Below, one piece after another: positions 8,170 through 16,350 of a stretch of 64,000 nt of DNA. The first letter of the stretch is position 1; every line of letters starts with the position of its first letter. Under the pieces are notes generated by a model that saw nothing but the letters and a program-made list of their open reading frames with translations, did not search any database and was not told the DNA's origin. The stretch is from Metarhizobium sp017305935 (GTDB lineage: Bacteria > Pseudomonadota > Alphaproteobacteria > Rhizobiales > Rhizobiaceae). The stretch lies in assembly GCF_029601685.1 (NCBI RefSeq), contig NZ_JARRIR010000001.1, positions 806,001 through 870,000 on the forward strand, in the 5' to 3' direction. A program made the position numbers and the translations under genes.

Positions 8170-9303
8170 ATGGCAAAAGCTGATTTTTACGAAACGCTCG
8201 GCGTTTCCCGGACGGCGGACGACAAGGCACTGAAAAGCGCCTTTCGCAAGCTGGCGATGCAGTATCACCCGGACAAGAATCCCGACGATACCGAGGCCGA
8301 GCGCCGCTTCAAGGAAATCAACGAAGCCTATGAAACGCTGAAGGATCCGCAGAAGCGCGCGGCCTATGACCGCTTCGGCCACGCCGCCTTCGAAGGCGGC
8401 ATGGGCGGCGGTGGCGGCGGCTTCGGTGGCGGCGCCGGCGGTTTCTCCGATATCTTCGAGGATATCTTCGGCGAGATGATGGGCGGCGGACGCCGTCGCT
8501 CCAGCGGCGGGCGCGAACGCGGCGCCGACCTGCGCTACAACATGGAAATTTCACTGGAGGAAGCCTTCTCCGGCAAGACGGCGCAGATTCGCGTGCCGAC
8601 CTCGATCACCTGCGACCTCTGCACCGGCACCGGCGCCAAGCCCGGCACCAGCCCGAAGACCTGCGCCACCTGCCAGGGCTCGGGGCGCGTGCGCGCCGCG
8701 CAAGGCTTCTTCTCGATCGAACGCACCTGTCCGACCTGCGGCGGGCGCGGTCAGACGATCACCGACCCCTGCACCAAATGCCATGGCGCCGGCCGCGTCA
8801 CCGAGGAGCGCTCGCTCTCGGTCAACATTCCCTCGGGCATCGAGGACGGCACCCGCATCCGCCTGCAGGGCGAAGGCGAAGCCGGCGTGCGCGGCGGCCC
8901 GGCGGGCGATCTCTACATCTTCCTGTCGGTCAAGCCGCATGAATTCTTCCAGCGCGACGGCGCCGATCTTTACTGCACCGTGCCGATCTCGATGACCACG
9001 GCGGCGCTGGGCGGCAAGTTCGAGGTGGCGACACTGGACGGCACCAAGTCGCGCGTCTCCGTGCCGGAAGGCACGCAGCAGGGCAAGCAGTTCCGCCTTA
9101 AGGCCAAGGGCATGCCCGTGCTGCGCTCGACCCAGGTCGGCGATCTCTACATCCAGATCCAGATCGAGACGCCGCAGAACCTGACCAAGCGCCAGCGCGA
9201 GCTGCTGCAGGAATTCGAGCAGATCTCGTCGAAGGAAAACAGTCCGGAATCCACCGGCTTCTTTGCCCGGATGAAAGATTTCTTCGATACGCTGAGCAAC
9301 TGA
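8170..9303 (+). CDS. dnaJ: chaperone DnaJ (Hsp40, type I)
   Basis: A 377-residue co-chaperone that delivers clients to DnaK and stimulates its ATPase. Domains in order: J-domain with the HPD triad in AMQYHPDKNP, a Gly/Phe-rich linker (GGMGGGGGGFGGGAGG), four CxxCxGxG zinc repeats (CDLCTGTG, CATCQGSG, CPTCGGRG, CTKCHGAG), and two C-terminal peptide-binding domains. ATG at 8170 (MAKADFYETLGV) is the conserved start; an earlier in-frame ATG at 8083 is not conserved-looking. It forms an operon with dnaK. Confidence 0.98.
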   Translation: MAKADFYETLGVSRTADDKALKSAFRKLAMQYHPDKNPDDTEAERRFKEINEAYETLKDPQKRAAYDRFGHAAFEGGMGGGGGGFGGGAGGFSDIFEDIFGEMMGGGRRRSSGGRERGADLRYNMEISLEEAFSGKTAQIRVPTSITCDLCTGTGAKPGTSPKTCATCQGSGRVRAAQGFFSIERTCPTCGGRGQTITDPCTKCHGAGRVTEERSLSVNIPSGIEDGTRIRLQGEGEAGVRGGPAGDLYIFLSVKPHEFFQRDGADLYCTVPISMTTAALGGKFEVATLDGTKSRVSVPEGTQQGKQFRLKAKGMPVLRSTQVGDLYIQIQIETPQNLTKRQRELLQEFEQISSKENSPESTGFFARMKDFFDTLSN

Positions 9304-9305
9304 CG

Positions 9306-9332
9306 AAAAGGGCGGCATGAACCGCCCTTTTT
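9306..9332 (+). terminator. Rho-independent terminator after dnaJ
   Basis: AAAAGGGCGG, six-base loop, CCGCCCTTTTT directly after the dnaJ stop: a classical GC stem with a T-run, closing the dnaKJ operon. Confidence 0.9.
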
Positions 9333-9349
9333 ATGCCCGGCCCGAAACC

Positions 9350-9379
9350 TTTGACATTTCAAATATTGCCGCTTAGACC
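9350..9379 (+). promoter_or_regulatory. MarR gene promoter with overlapping palindrome
   Basis: TTGACA (9351-9356), 17 bases, TAGACC (9374-9379) make a reasonable sigma-70 promoter. The palindrome TTTGA-CATT-TCAAA (9350-9363) covers the -35 box, the usual place for an autorepressing MarR operator. The regulator assignment is inferred from position only. Confidence 0.5.
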
Positions 9380-9415
9380 TTTGGTGTGAGCATTTACAAG
9401 GGGATCCGGCGTCGG

Positions 9416-9925
9416 ATGGCGGAGACGGACAACAGCGCGATCGATCTGGAAATCATCGCCCAGGGCGGCGCCGGCAAGCCGGAACTGCGGCTGTGGCTGC
9501 GCATGCTCTCGACCACCAAACTGATCTCCCAGGAAATCCGTCGGCGCCTGCGCGCCGAATTCGGCGCGACGCTGCCGCAGTTCGACCTGCTCGCGCAGCT
9601 CTATCGCGAGCGCGAGGGCCTGCGGCTCGGCGAACTCTCCAAGCGCACCATGGTCACCAACGGCAATGTCACCGGCCTCGTGGAGCGGCTGGAGGCGGAC
9701 GGTTTCGTCATCCGCGAGACGCCGGACGGCGATCGTCGCGTCACCGTCGCCAAACTGACGCCGCGCGGAGAAACCTATTTCAGCGCCATGGCCGCCGCCC
9801 ATGAAGGCTGGCTGCGCGACATCATGGCCGATGTCGAGCCGGCGACCGTTTCGACGCTGCTCGGCGAGATCGGCATCGTCAAGGCCTCCGCCAACAATCA
9901 CCTGTCAGCCGGCCCCGCCGATTGA
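9416..9925 (+). CDS. MarR family transcriptional regulator
   Basis: A winged-helix regulator of 169 residues (179 if the GTG at 9386 is used). Seen: the dimerisation helices around LRLWLRMLSTTKLISQEIRRRLR, the recognition region LGELSKRTMVTNGNVTGLVERLEADGFV, and the wing RETPDGDRRVTVAKLTPRGE. ATG 9416 is preferred because the promoter predicts transcription starting almost at 9386 and an AAGGGGA site lies 11 bases upstream of it. The ligand is unknown. It faces the polar amino acid transporter genes tail to tail, so a link to them is not shown. Confidence 0.88.
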   Translation: MAETDNSAIDLEIIAQGGAGKPELRLWLRMLSTTKLISQEIRRRLRAEFGATLPQFDLLAQLYREREGLRLGELSKRTMVTNGNVTGLVERLEADGFVIRETPDGDRRVTVAKLTPRGETYFSAMAAAHEGWLRDIMADVEPATVSTLLGEIGIVKASANNHLSAGPAD

Positions 9926-9979
9926 GTTTTCCCGTGCAACTCCCAACGGAAAACCGCTACGCACTTCTCCTGGAATTGC

Positions 9980-10654
9980 TTAGCGCTTCTTCTCTTTCTG
10001 AAACTTCTTTTCGAGCAGGCTGACGAAGCGCACCATCGGCCAGAGGCAGGCGATGTAGATCAGCGCCGCGCCGATCAGCGGCGTCGGATTGGCGTGCAGC
10101 GCCTGCGCATCCGTCGCTTCCTTCAGAAGTTCCGGCAGGGCGACGGTGGAGGCGAGCGCGGTATCCTTGAACATCGACACGCAATTGCTGGTGGTCGGCG
10201 GGATGACGATGCGCAGCGCTTGCGGCAGCACCACCTTGCGCAGCGTGATCAGGAAAGGCAGCCCGAGCGCCGCAGCCGCCTCGAACTGGCCGGTCGGCAC
10301 GCTTTCGATGCCGGAACGGAATACCTCCGCCGAATAGGCGGCCATGACGATCGACAGGCCGAGCGCCGCCGACGTCCAGGACGAGAAGCGCAGGCCTAGG
10401 AACGGCAGCGCATAATAGATCAGGATCAGCACCACCAGCACGGGCGCCGCGCGAAAAATATCGATGTAGAGGATCGCCAGCAGCCTGAGCGGCTTTGGCG
10501 CATAAAGCCTGACGAGGCTGATGGCCAGACCGGCCGAAACGCCGAAAACGATGCCGGCGATGCCGAGCAGGAACGTGTTCAACAGGCCGCGCATCAGCGC
10601 CGGAAAACTGGCGATGAGAACGTCGATGTTGAAGAAGGTATCGGCGAGCGTCAT
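9980..10654 (-). CDS. polar amino acid ABC transporter permease (HisM/GlnP family)
   Basis: A 224-residue inner-membrane permease with about five hydrophobic segments. The N-terminal block MRGLLNTFLLGIAGIVFGVSAG and the cytoplasmic EAA loop (EAAAALGLPFLITLRKVVLPQALR) are typical of the HisMQ/GlnP type. It is the last gene of a leftward set that begins with the aminotransferase and the binding protein. No ATP-binding gene lies nearby, so it must share an ATPase encoded elsewhere. Substrate class is inferred from family only. Confidence 0.88.
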   Translation of the reverse strand: MTLADTFFNIDVLIASFPALMRGLLNTFLLGIAGIVFGVSAGLAISLVRLYAPKPLRLLAILYIDIFRAAPVLVVLILIYYALPFLGLRFSSWTSAALGLSIVMAAYSAEVFRSGIESVPTGQFEAAAALGLPFLITLRKVVLPQALRIVIPPTTSNCVSMFKDTALASTVALPELLKEATDAQALHANPTPLIGAALIYIACLWPMVRFVSLLEKKFQKEKKR

Positions 10655-10688
10655 GGCGGGCTCATCTCAAATGGCGTTCATGCGAAAA

Positions 10689-10718
10689 CCTCGCGCCACC
10701 CGGAAAGGCGGCGCGAGG
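10689..10718 (-). terminator. intra-operon hairpin between binding protein and permease genes
   Basis: CCTCGCGCC (10689-10697) pairs perfectly with GGCGCGAGG (10710-10718). On the coding strand it is followed by TTTTC. Such hairpins after the binding-protein gene usually allow it to be expressed above the permease by protecting the 3' end or partial termination. Confidence 0.55.
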
Positions 10719-10736
10719 TGACGGCGGAAATCCGGC

Positions 10737-11534
10737 TCAGGGCGTCGGGATCGGCAGCTCGGTGACGGTGGCGGAGCCGGCCGGCGGCTCCGTGCCGAAC
10801 CATTTCTTATGGATCGCGGCCAGCGTGCCGTCCTTCTTCATCGCAGTGATCGCGTCATTGGCCCTGTGCAGCAGCGGATGGTCCTTGGTCATCATCAGGC
10901 CATATTGCTCACCGGTCTTGATGCGCACCTTCACTTCGAGATCCTTCATCTTCAGGAACGCATACTGCATGCCGGGGATGTCGCTGACGGCGGCATCGAT
11001 GCGGCCGGCATTCAGATCCATCAGCATGTCCTGCTGGGCGTTATAGCCCTTGACCTCGGTGATACCGAATTTTTCCTGGTTTTCCTTCGACCACTTGTCG
11101 CCGGTGGAACCGGAGAGCACGCCGACGATCTTGTCCTTCAGGTCGCCTTCGGCGGCCAGCGTCGAATCCTTCTTCACGGCAATGCCCATGTCCGAATCGT
11201 AATAGGGCTGCGTAAAGGACTGGCTGGCAAGGCGCTCCTTGGTAATGGTGATCGAAGAAATAGCGACGTCGATACGGCCGGAGCTGGTAGCGGCGAACAA
11301 GGCCTGGAAACCGAGGTCGGAGATTTCGGTCGTCATGCCGAGACGCTTGGCGACCTCCGTGGCGATGTCTACCTCGAAGCCCTCGAAAGTGCCGCTTTCA
11401 TTCTTGTATTCGAATGGCGGATTGCTCGGATAGGAGCCGATCTTCAGGGCTTCCGCGGCGGCGATCGAGGCCGTGCCCGAAAGCAGGCCGATGGCGGCCA
11501 TCAGGCCAAACACATGTCGTCTGGTGAAATTCAT
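10737..11534 (-). CDS. amino acid ABC transporter substrate-binding protein (PBP family 3)
   Basis: A 265-residue periplasmic protein with a Sec signal peptide (MNFTRRHVFGLMAAIGLL, cleavage near AAAEA). The mature start LKIGSYPSNPPFEYKNESGTFEGFEVDIATEVAKRLG is diagnostic of SBP family 3 (His/Glu/Arg-binding type), as is the SITITKERLASQSFTQPYYDSD region. ATG at 11534 has an AGGGAGA ribosome site. Its permease follows; an aminotransferase precedes, hinting that the imported compound is an amino acid or amine that is transaminated. Confidence 0.9.
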   Translation of the reverse strand: MNFTRRHVFGLMAAIGLLSGTASIAAAEALKIGSYPSNPPFEYKNESGTFEGFEVDIATEVAKRLGMTTEISDLGFQALFAATSSGRIDVAISSITITKERLASQSFTQPYYDSDMGIAVKKDSTLAAEGDLKDKIVGVLSGSTGDKWSKENQEKFGITEVKGYNAQQDMLMDLNAGRIDAAVSDIPGMQYAFLKMKDLEVKVRIKTGEQYGLMMTKDHPLLHRANDAITAMKKDGTLAAIHKKWFGTEPPAGSATVTELPIPTP

Positions 11535-11585
11535 GGCATTCTCCCTCTGGCGTTATAGCCATTCTGTTGTTGTTTTCCTGCGTCT

Positions 11586-11609
11586 TTCGCCGGCGCAGGG
11601 GCCGGCGAA
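11586..11609 (-). terminator. hairpin between aminotransferase and binding-protein genes
   Basis: TTCGCCGGC (11586-11594) and GCCGGCGAA (11601-11609) form a perfect 9-bp stem 13 bases after the aminotransferase stop, with no T-run. Probably a processing or attenuating element. Confidence 0.4.
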
Positions 11610-11622
11610 TACTGAAGACCCG

Positions 11623-12831
11623 TCAGCGCAAAGCCTCGACCATGCGATCCAGCGCCTCAGCCAATTGCCCCGTCTCGCGGAACACGCACATGCGCAGGAA
11701 AGCGCGCGAGGAGTCGCCGAACAGATAGCCGGGCGCGAGGCCGACGCGGGCTGATTCGAGGATGCGGGCGCAGGCGATGCCGGAATCGGCCTCGCCCTCC
11801 AGCCCGAAAAAGGCATACATGCCGCCCTTCGGCTTGTCCGGCAGGATGATGCCGGGGATCTGCGACAGGCGGTCATAGGCGAGATCGAGGCCGGTCTTGA
11901 CCCGCTCGCGGATATCCCCGATCAGCCCCTCGCCATTGCGGATCGCCGCCACGGCGCCGGCCTGGACCGCGCCCGAGGTGCCGCTGTTGATATATTGCGT
12001 CATCGCCGCCAGATGGCCGGCGACGCTGGCCGGGTGGCTCAGCCAGCCGATACGCCAGCCGGTCATCGCCCAGGCCTTGGAAAAACTGTTGATCGAGATG
12101 ACCCGATCCTCGTCTTCGGCGATCTGCAGGATCGACGGCGCCACCGGCCCGTCGAAATAGAGCCGGCCATAGACCTCGTCGGAAATGATCCAGATGCCGG
12201 TGCGGCGGCTGAACTCCAGCAGCGCCTGCATCTCGTCGCGGCTGGCTGTCCAGCCGGTCGGGTTCGACGGCGTCGACAGGAAAATCGCCCGAGTGCGGGC
12301 ATCGCAGGCCGCGAACAACTTGTCGAGGTCAAGACGGAAATCGGTGTCGAAATCCAGGGCCACCGGGCGCGGCTCGCCGCCGATCAGGTGGATGGCGTTG
12401 TGGATGTTCGGCCATTGCGGCGAGACGTAAACGACATTGGTGCCGACATCGACCAGCATTTCCAGCGCGATGTAGAGCGCCTGCATGCCGCTCGGCGCCA
12501 CCGTCGTGCGCTCAATGCCGATGCGGCGGCCATGCAGCGCCGTCTGGTAATCGGCAAGCGCGGTGTTCAGCGCCTCCATTCCCCGCATGTTGGGAATGTA
12601 GAAGGTGTTGCCGTCATCAAGCGCCGCCTTGGCAGCGTCGCGGATGAAGGCGGGCGTGACCATGTCGCCCTCGCCATACCAGAGCGGGATGACATCACCG
12701 ATCTCGCGGGCGCGCAAGGCCAGCGCGGCGATATTCTCGGTCCTCAGATCCTGAATTTGCGGGCGAATGCCGGAGAGCGCCGTGCGCTCTCTGTTATGCC
12801 CCTCACCAAACGAAGCATTCTCTCGCGCCAT
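11623..12831 (-). CDS. class I/II PLP-dependent aminotransferase
   Basis: A 402-residue fold-type I aminotransferase. The substrate and cofactor motifs are visible: SGMQALYIALE (phosphate-side helix), LSTPSNPTGW (the NPTG turn), ISDEVYGRLYFDG, SFSKAWAMTGWRIGWL with the PLP lysine, and a C-terminal RMCVFRETGQLAEALDRM in place of the usual R-xx-f domain end. ATG at 12831 follows AGGAAAGG. First gene of the leftward set with an amino acid binding protein and permease, so it probably starts breakdown of the imported amino acid. The exact substrate cannot be read. Confidence 0.88.
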   Translation of the reverse strand: MARENASFGEGHNRERTALSGIRPQIQDLRTENIAALALRAREIGDVIPLWYGEGDMVTPAFIRDAAKAALDDGNTFYIPNMRGMEALNTALADYQTALHGRRIGIERTTVAPSGMQALYIALEMLVDVGTNVVYVSPQWPNIHNAIHLIGGEPRPVALDFDTDFRLDLDKLFAACDARTRAIFLSTPSNPTGWTASRDEMQALLEFSRRTGIWIISDEVYGRLYFDGPVAPSILQIAEDEDRVISINSFSKAWAMTGWRIGWLSHPASVAGHLAAMTQYINSGTSGAVQAGAVAAIRNGEGLIGDIRERVKTGLDLAYDRLSQIPGIILPDKPKGGMYAFFGLEGEADSGIACARILESARVGLAPGYLFGDSSRAFLRMCVFRETGQLAEALDRMVEALR

Positions 12832-12937
12832 CGACGACCTTTCCTGGAACCGACTTGAGACTGATCGTGAGACAAATCCGGCCGGTTTTCAAGCGAGAAG
12901 TTTTAAGTTTAAAAAAATTCCATGCAAATTCATGTTT

Positions 12938-14425
12938 TCAATCGACGATCGCCTCGACATCGATTTCAACCAGGTAATCGCCGACCAGATCTCCGGCCGC
13001 CAGCAGCGTATTGGCGGGGCGGATCTCGCTGAAATAACGGCCATGGATGCGCGAAACAGGCTCCCAGTCGTCGATGTTTTTCAAGAAGACGCGGCTGCGC
13101 ACCACATCCTCCATCCGCGCGCCAAGCGCGGCGAGGCTCGCGGCAATCTTGTCGAGGATGAAGGTGGTCTGGCCGGCGGGATCGCCGGGGCAGACGACTT
13201 CGCCCGAGCCGTTGGTCGCCGTCGTGCCGCTGACCATGACGCGGTCCTTGACCCGCACTGCACGGCTGTAGCCGGCCAAGGGTTCCCAGACGCTGCCGGA
13301 ATCGACCCGCAGCCGGCCGGGACGGCCGGGCACGGGTTGCGCCGAAAAGTATTTCGGGACAGCGTCGAGATGGTGGCTGAGATCGCCCGAGGCGGTCAGG
13401 AAGGGCGGCTTGCGGTATTCGTCGCCGCAATCGCCCGAAAGCATCGCCGTCGTCGCCAGCGCGGCATCTATGACGGCCTTGTCCCCGGCATCCAGCGCGA
13501 AGCCGAAGAGTTTCAGGTTGTCGCCGCGATGCTCGCGTTCGCCGAGCCGCGCGCCGATGATGGTGGCGGCAACCGCCTCATGCTCCAGCACCCAGCGGGT
13601 GGCGACGTTGGAGACCGAAACGCCATGCTTCTTCGCCACCGTGTCCAGCGTGCCGAGAATCGCCTGCAGCGCCGGCCAGCCGCCGATCTCGTCGACGAAA
13701 CGCTTGTATTTCGATTTGCTCCAGTCGCCGATATCGCCCTCGGCCGGCTCCGGCTTGCCCAGCCAGCGTTCCGACATCAGCCCGCCGGCCAGTGTGCCGT
13801 AAGCCAGTAGCCGGACGCCGTTTTCCAGGCAGAAGGCGCTCATTTCGCCGGCGGCGCGGCGGTCGAGCAGCGAGAAGCAGACCTGGTTGGAGACCACGGG
13901 AATGCCGTGTTTGACCAGCACCTGCAGATGCGCGGTATCGAAATTGGTGAGGCCGATATGGCCGATCAGGCCCTCCTCCTTCAGTTCAGCCAGACCCTTC
14001 ATGGCATCGAGATAGGCGGGATGTTCGAAGGTCCACCAATGGAACTGCATCAGGTCGATGCGTTCGACGCCGAGGCGCTTCAGGCTGCGCTCCACGCCTT
14101 CGCGCACCACCGAAAGCGGCATCGGCCCCGGCACCGGGCACCATTTGGTGAAGGCGACCGGGCGATGCTCGCCGGCCTTTTCGCCAGCGGCGACCCGCGA
14201 CAGCAGGCGGCCGGCGATGATTTCGGCGCTGCCGTAATGGTCGGCCATGTCGAAACTGTCGAAGCCGGCCCTGGCGTAATCGAGCAGCACCGAGGACATG
14301 GCGTCGGGGTCGAGCGCCGGGCGGTCGCGCTCCATGTCCGCCACCTGCCACAGGCCGGTGACGATACGGCTGATGTTCAGGTCGGGCGCGAGCTGGAAGC
14401 GGTCGGGAGCGATGGGAAGCGTCAT
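12938..14425 (-). CDS. aldo/keto reductase fused to a Rid (YjgF) domain
   Basis: A 495-residue two-domain protein. Residues 1-340 are an aldo/keto reductase with the catalytic set D59, Y64 (DMADHYG), K94 (FTKW) and H129 (QFHWW). Residues about 375-495 are a Rid/YjgF domain (SGTTATNGSG...GRYFSEIRPANTLLAAGD...VEIDVEAIV). The arginine that makes RidA an imine deaminase (PAR in RidA) is Asn472 here. It lies 36 bases after livM, so it is cotranscribed with the Liv transporter. A single-domain paralogue of the reductase is encoded at 19170-20225. The substrate is unknown; a hydroxy/keto acid or sugar derivative is a guess. Confidence 0.88.
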   Translation of the reverse strand: MTLPIAPDRFQLAPDLNISRIVTGLWQVADMERDRPALDPDAMSSVLLDYARAGFDSFDMADHYGSAEIIAGRLLSRVAAGEKAGEHRPVAFTKWCPVPGPMPLSVVREGVERSLKRLGVERIDLMQFHWWTFEHPAYLDAMKGLAELKEEGLIGHIGLTNFDTAHLQVLVKHGIPVVSNQVCFSLLDRRAAGEMSAFCLENGVRLLAYGTLAGGLMSERWLGKPEPAEGDIGDWSKSKYKRFVDEIGGWPALQAILGTLDTVAKKHGVSVSNVATRWVLEHEAVAATIIGARLGEREHRGDNLKLFGFALDAGDKAVIDAALATTAMLSGDCGDEYRKPPFLTASGDLSHHLDAVPKYFSAQPVPGRPGRLRVDSGSVWEPLAGYSRAVRVKDRVMVSGTTATNGSGEVVCPGDPAGQTTFILDKIAASLAALGARMEDVVRSRVFLKNIDDWEPVSRIHGRYFSEIRPANTLLAAGDLVGDYLVEIDVEAIVD

Positions 14426-14461
14426 GGGCGTCGATCCGTTCGGTCGGAGAAAAGGGAGGTG

Positions 14462-15442
14462 TCAGCCGGCTTTTGCCGGCTTGGCGTCGGTGTGGCGCGA
14501 GACGTTGATGCGCTCGCCGAGCAGGCCGCGCGGCCTCAGCAGCAGGGCGAGCGACAGCAGCACACCGATGCCGGTGATCTGCAGGGCTGCGGCACGCGCC
14601 TGCTGCTCCGGCGGGAAGAAGACGGTGATGGCGCTGCCGGAAACGCTCCACAGCGCCCAGATGGCGACGCCGCCGAGGATGGCGCCGAGATTGTTGCCGG
14701 AGCCGCCGATGATCAGCATGGTCCAGACCTGGAAGGTCAGTGTCGGCAGGTAGTTTTCCGGGGCGATGAAGCCGATGAAATGTGCCTGTACCGCGCCGCC
14801 CAGCCCCATGATCGCGCCCCCGAGCACGAAGGCTTGCAAGCGATAGTGCGACGGGCTCTTGCCGAGCGAACGGGCTGCCTCCTCATCCTCGCGCACGGCG
14901 CGGAGCACCCGGCCCCAGGGGCTGCGCACCAGCCGCTCCAGCCCGATATAGAGGATGAGCACGACCAGCGCGACGGCGGCGAGATTGGCGAAATTGAACA
15001 GCAGCGCATCTTCCGCCCAGCCGGAAAACAAGCGCGGGATGAAGCCGATGCCGAACGGGCCGCCGGTAATCGCCTGCGCATTCAGCGCCACGAGCTGGAT
15101 GGTGACAGCGATGCCGAAGGTGGCGATGGCGAGGTAATCGGAGCGCAGGCGCAGCGTCAGCAGCCCTACGAAACCGGTGGCGGCGGCGGAAACCAGCATG
15201 GCCCCGGCCCAGCCGACGAGGATCGGCAGGCCGAAGCCGCCGAGATGGGTGTCGCTCGGCGGCGTCGTCAGGATCGCCGAGGTATAGGCGCCGATGGCGA
15301 CGAAACCGGCGACCCCGACATTGAAGAGACCCGTCTGGCCCCATTGCAGGTTGAGGCCAAGGCAGATGATCGCATAACTCAGCGCGGTCGCGAGGAAGAA
15401 GGCGAGATAGCCGGCAAGGCCGGAAGAGAAGAAATCGAGCAT
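14462..15442 (-). CDS. livM: branched-chain amino acid type ABC permease (LivM family)
   Basis: A 326-residue permease with eight to ten hydrophobic stretches and the LivM motifs LNLQWGQTGLFNVGVAGFVAIGAY and GRVLRAVREDEEAARSLGKSP (cytoplasmic coupling loop), followed by GGSGNNLGAILGG. ATG at 15442 overlaps the livH stop by one base (TGATG). The symbol marks the family only; the partner genes suggest a substrate other than leucine. Confidence 0.9.
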   Translation of the reverse strand: MLDFFSSGLAGYLAFFLATALSYAIICLGLNLQWGQTGLFNVGVAGFVAIGAYTSAILTTPPSDTHLGGFGLPILVGWAGAMLVSAAATGFVGLLTLRLRSDYLAIATFGIAVTIQLVALNAQAITGGPFGIGFIPRLFSGWAEDALLFNFANLAAVALVVLILYIGLERLVRSPWGRVLRAVREDEEAARSLGKSPSHYRLQAFVLGGAIMGLGGAVQAHFIGFIAPENYLPTLTFQVWTMLIIGGSGNNLGAILGGVAIWALWSVSGSAITVFFPPEQQARAAALQITGIGVLLSLALLLRPRGLLGERINVSRHTDAKPAKAG

Positions 15443-16350
15443 CAGGCTTTTCCTCCCATGATGCCTGCGGGGCGCACCAGAAGCACGGCGATCAACAGCA
15501 CGAAAGCGACGGCGGCGCGCCATTCCGCGCCCACGGTCTGCACCGCAAAGGCTTCCGCCAGCCCGACGATCAACCCGCCGAGAAGCGCGCCTGGGATCGA
15601 ACCGATGCCGCCGAGGATCGCGGCGGCAAACAGCGGCAGCAGCAGATCGAAGCCCATATAGGGACGGATCTGCACCAAGAGCCCGACCATGACCCCGGCA
15701 AAGCAGGCGAGCCCGCCGCCGATCATCCAGGTGATGTTGACGATGCGCCCGACATCGATGCCGGCGACGCGGGCGAGATCGGGGTTTTCGCTGACGGCGC
15801 GCATCGAGCGGCCGGTCTGGGTGCGGGTGAGCAGCAGGTGGATCGACAGGACGAGAATGCCGGTCATGACGATCAGGATCATCTGGTCGGGCGTGGCGCG
15901 CACGCCGAGCCCGAGTTTCTGGGCGATCTGCAGCTTCTTGCTGAAATAGGTCGGCGACGAGGTGAAGATGAATTCCAAGAGGCTTCGCAGCGCCATCGAC
16001 GCGCCGAAACTGGCCATCACGGCGGTGATGGTGTTGGCGCGGCGGCGCAGCCGCCGGAACAGCAGGTAATCCAGCGCTAAGGCCAGCAGGCCGGTGAGCA
16101 GCACGGCGATCACGGTCGCGGCGATCAGCGTCCAGCCGAAGGAAAAGGGGGCGATGGCGGAGACATTGCCGCCGGCCATCCAGCCGAGCAGGGTGGAGGC
16201 GGCAAGTGCGGCATAGGCGCCCCAGGCGATGAATTCGCCATGGGCGAAATTGGAAAAGCGCAGGATCGAATAGGTCAGCGTCACGCCGATGGCGCCGAGC
16301 CCGATAATCGAGCCGGTCAGCAGCCCGTCGACCACGAATTGCAGATTCAT
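15442..16350 (-). CDS. livH: branched-chain amino acid type ABC permease (LivH family)
   Basis: A 302-residue inner-membrane permease beginning MNLQFVVDGLLTGSIIGLGAIG, with the LivH signature YSILRFSNFAHGEFIAWGAY and the loop RAVSENPDLARVAGIDVGRI that contacts the ATPases. Ends PAGIMGGKA. ATG at 16350 overlaps the livF stop by four bases (ATGA). A longer frame starting at 16422 lies inside livF and is rejected. Confidence 0.91.
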   Translation of the reverse strand: MNLQFVVDGLLTGSIIGLGAIGVTLTYSILRFSNFAHGEFIAWGAYAALAASTLLGWMAGGNVSAIAPFSFGWTLIAATVIAVLLTGLLALALDYLLFRRLRRRANTITAVMASFGASMALRSLLEFIFTSSPTYFSKKLQIAQKLGLGVRATPDQMILIVMTGILVLSIHLLLTRTQTGRSMRAVSENPDLARVAGIDVGRIVNITWMIGGGLACFAGVMVGLLVQIRPYMGFDLLLPLFAAAILGGIGSIPGALLGGLIVGLAEAFAVQTVGAEWRAAVAFVLLIAVLLVRPAGIMGGKA

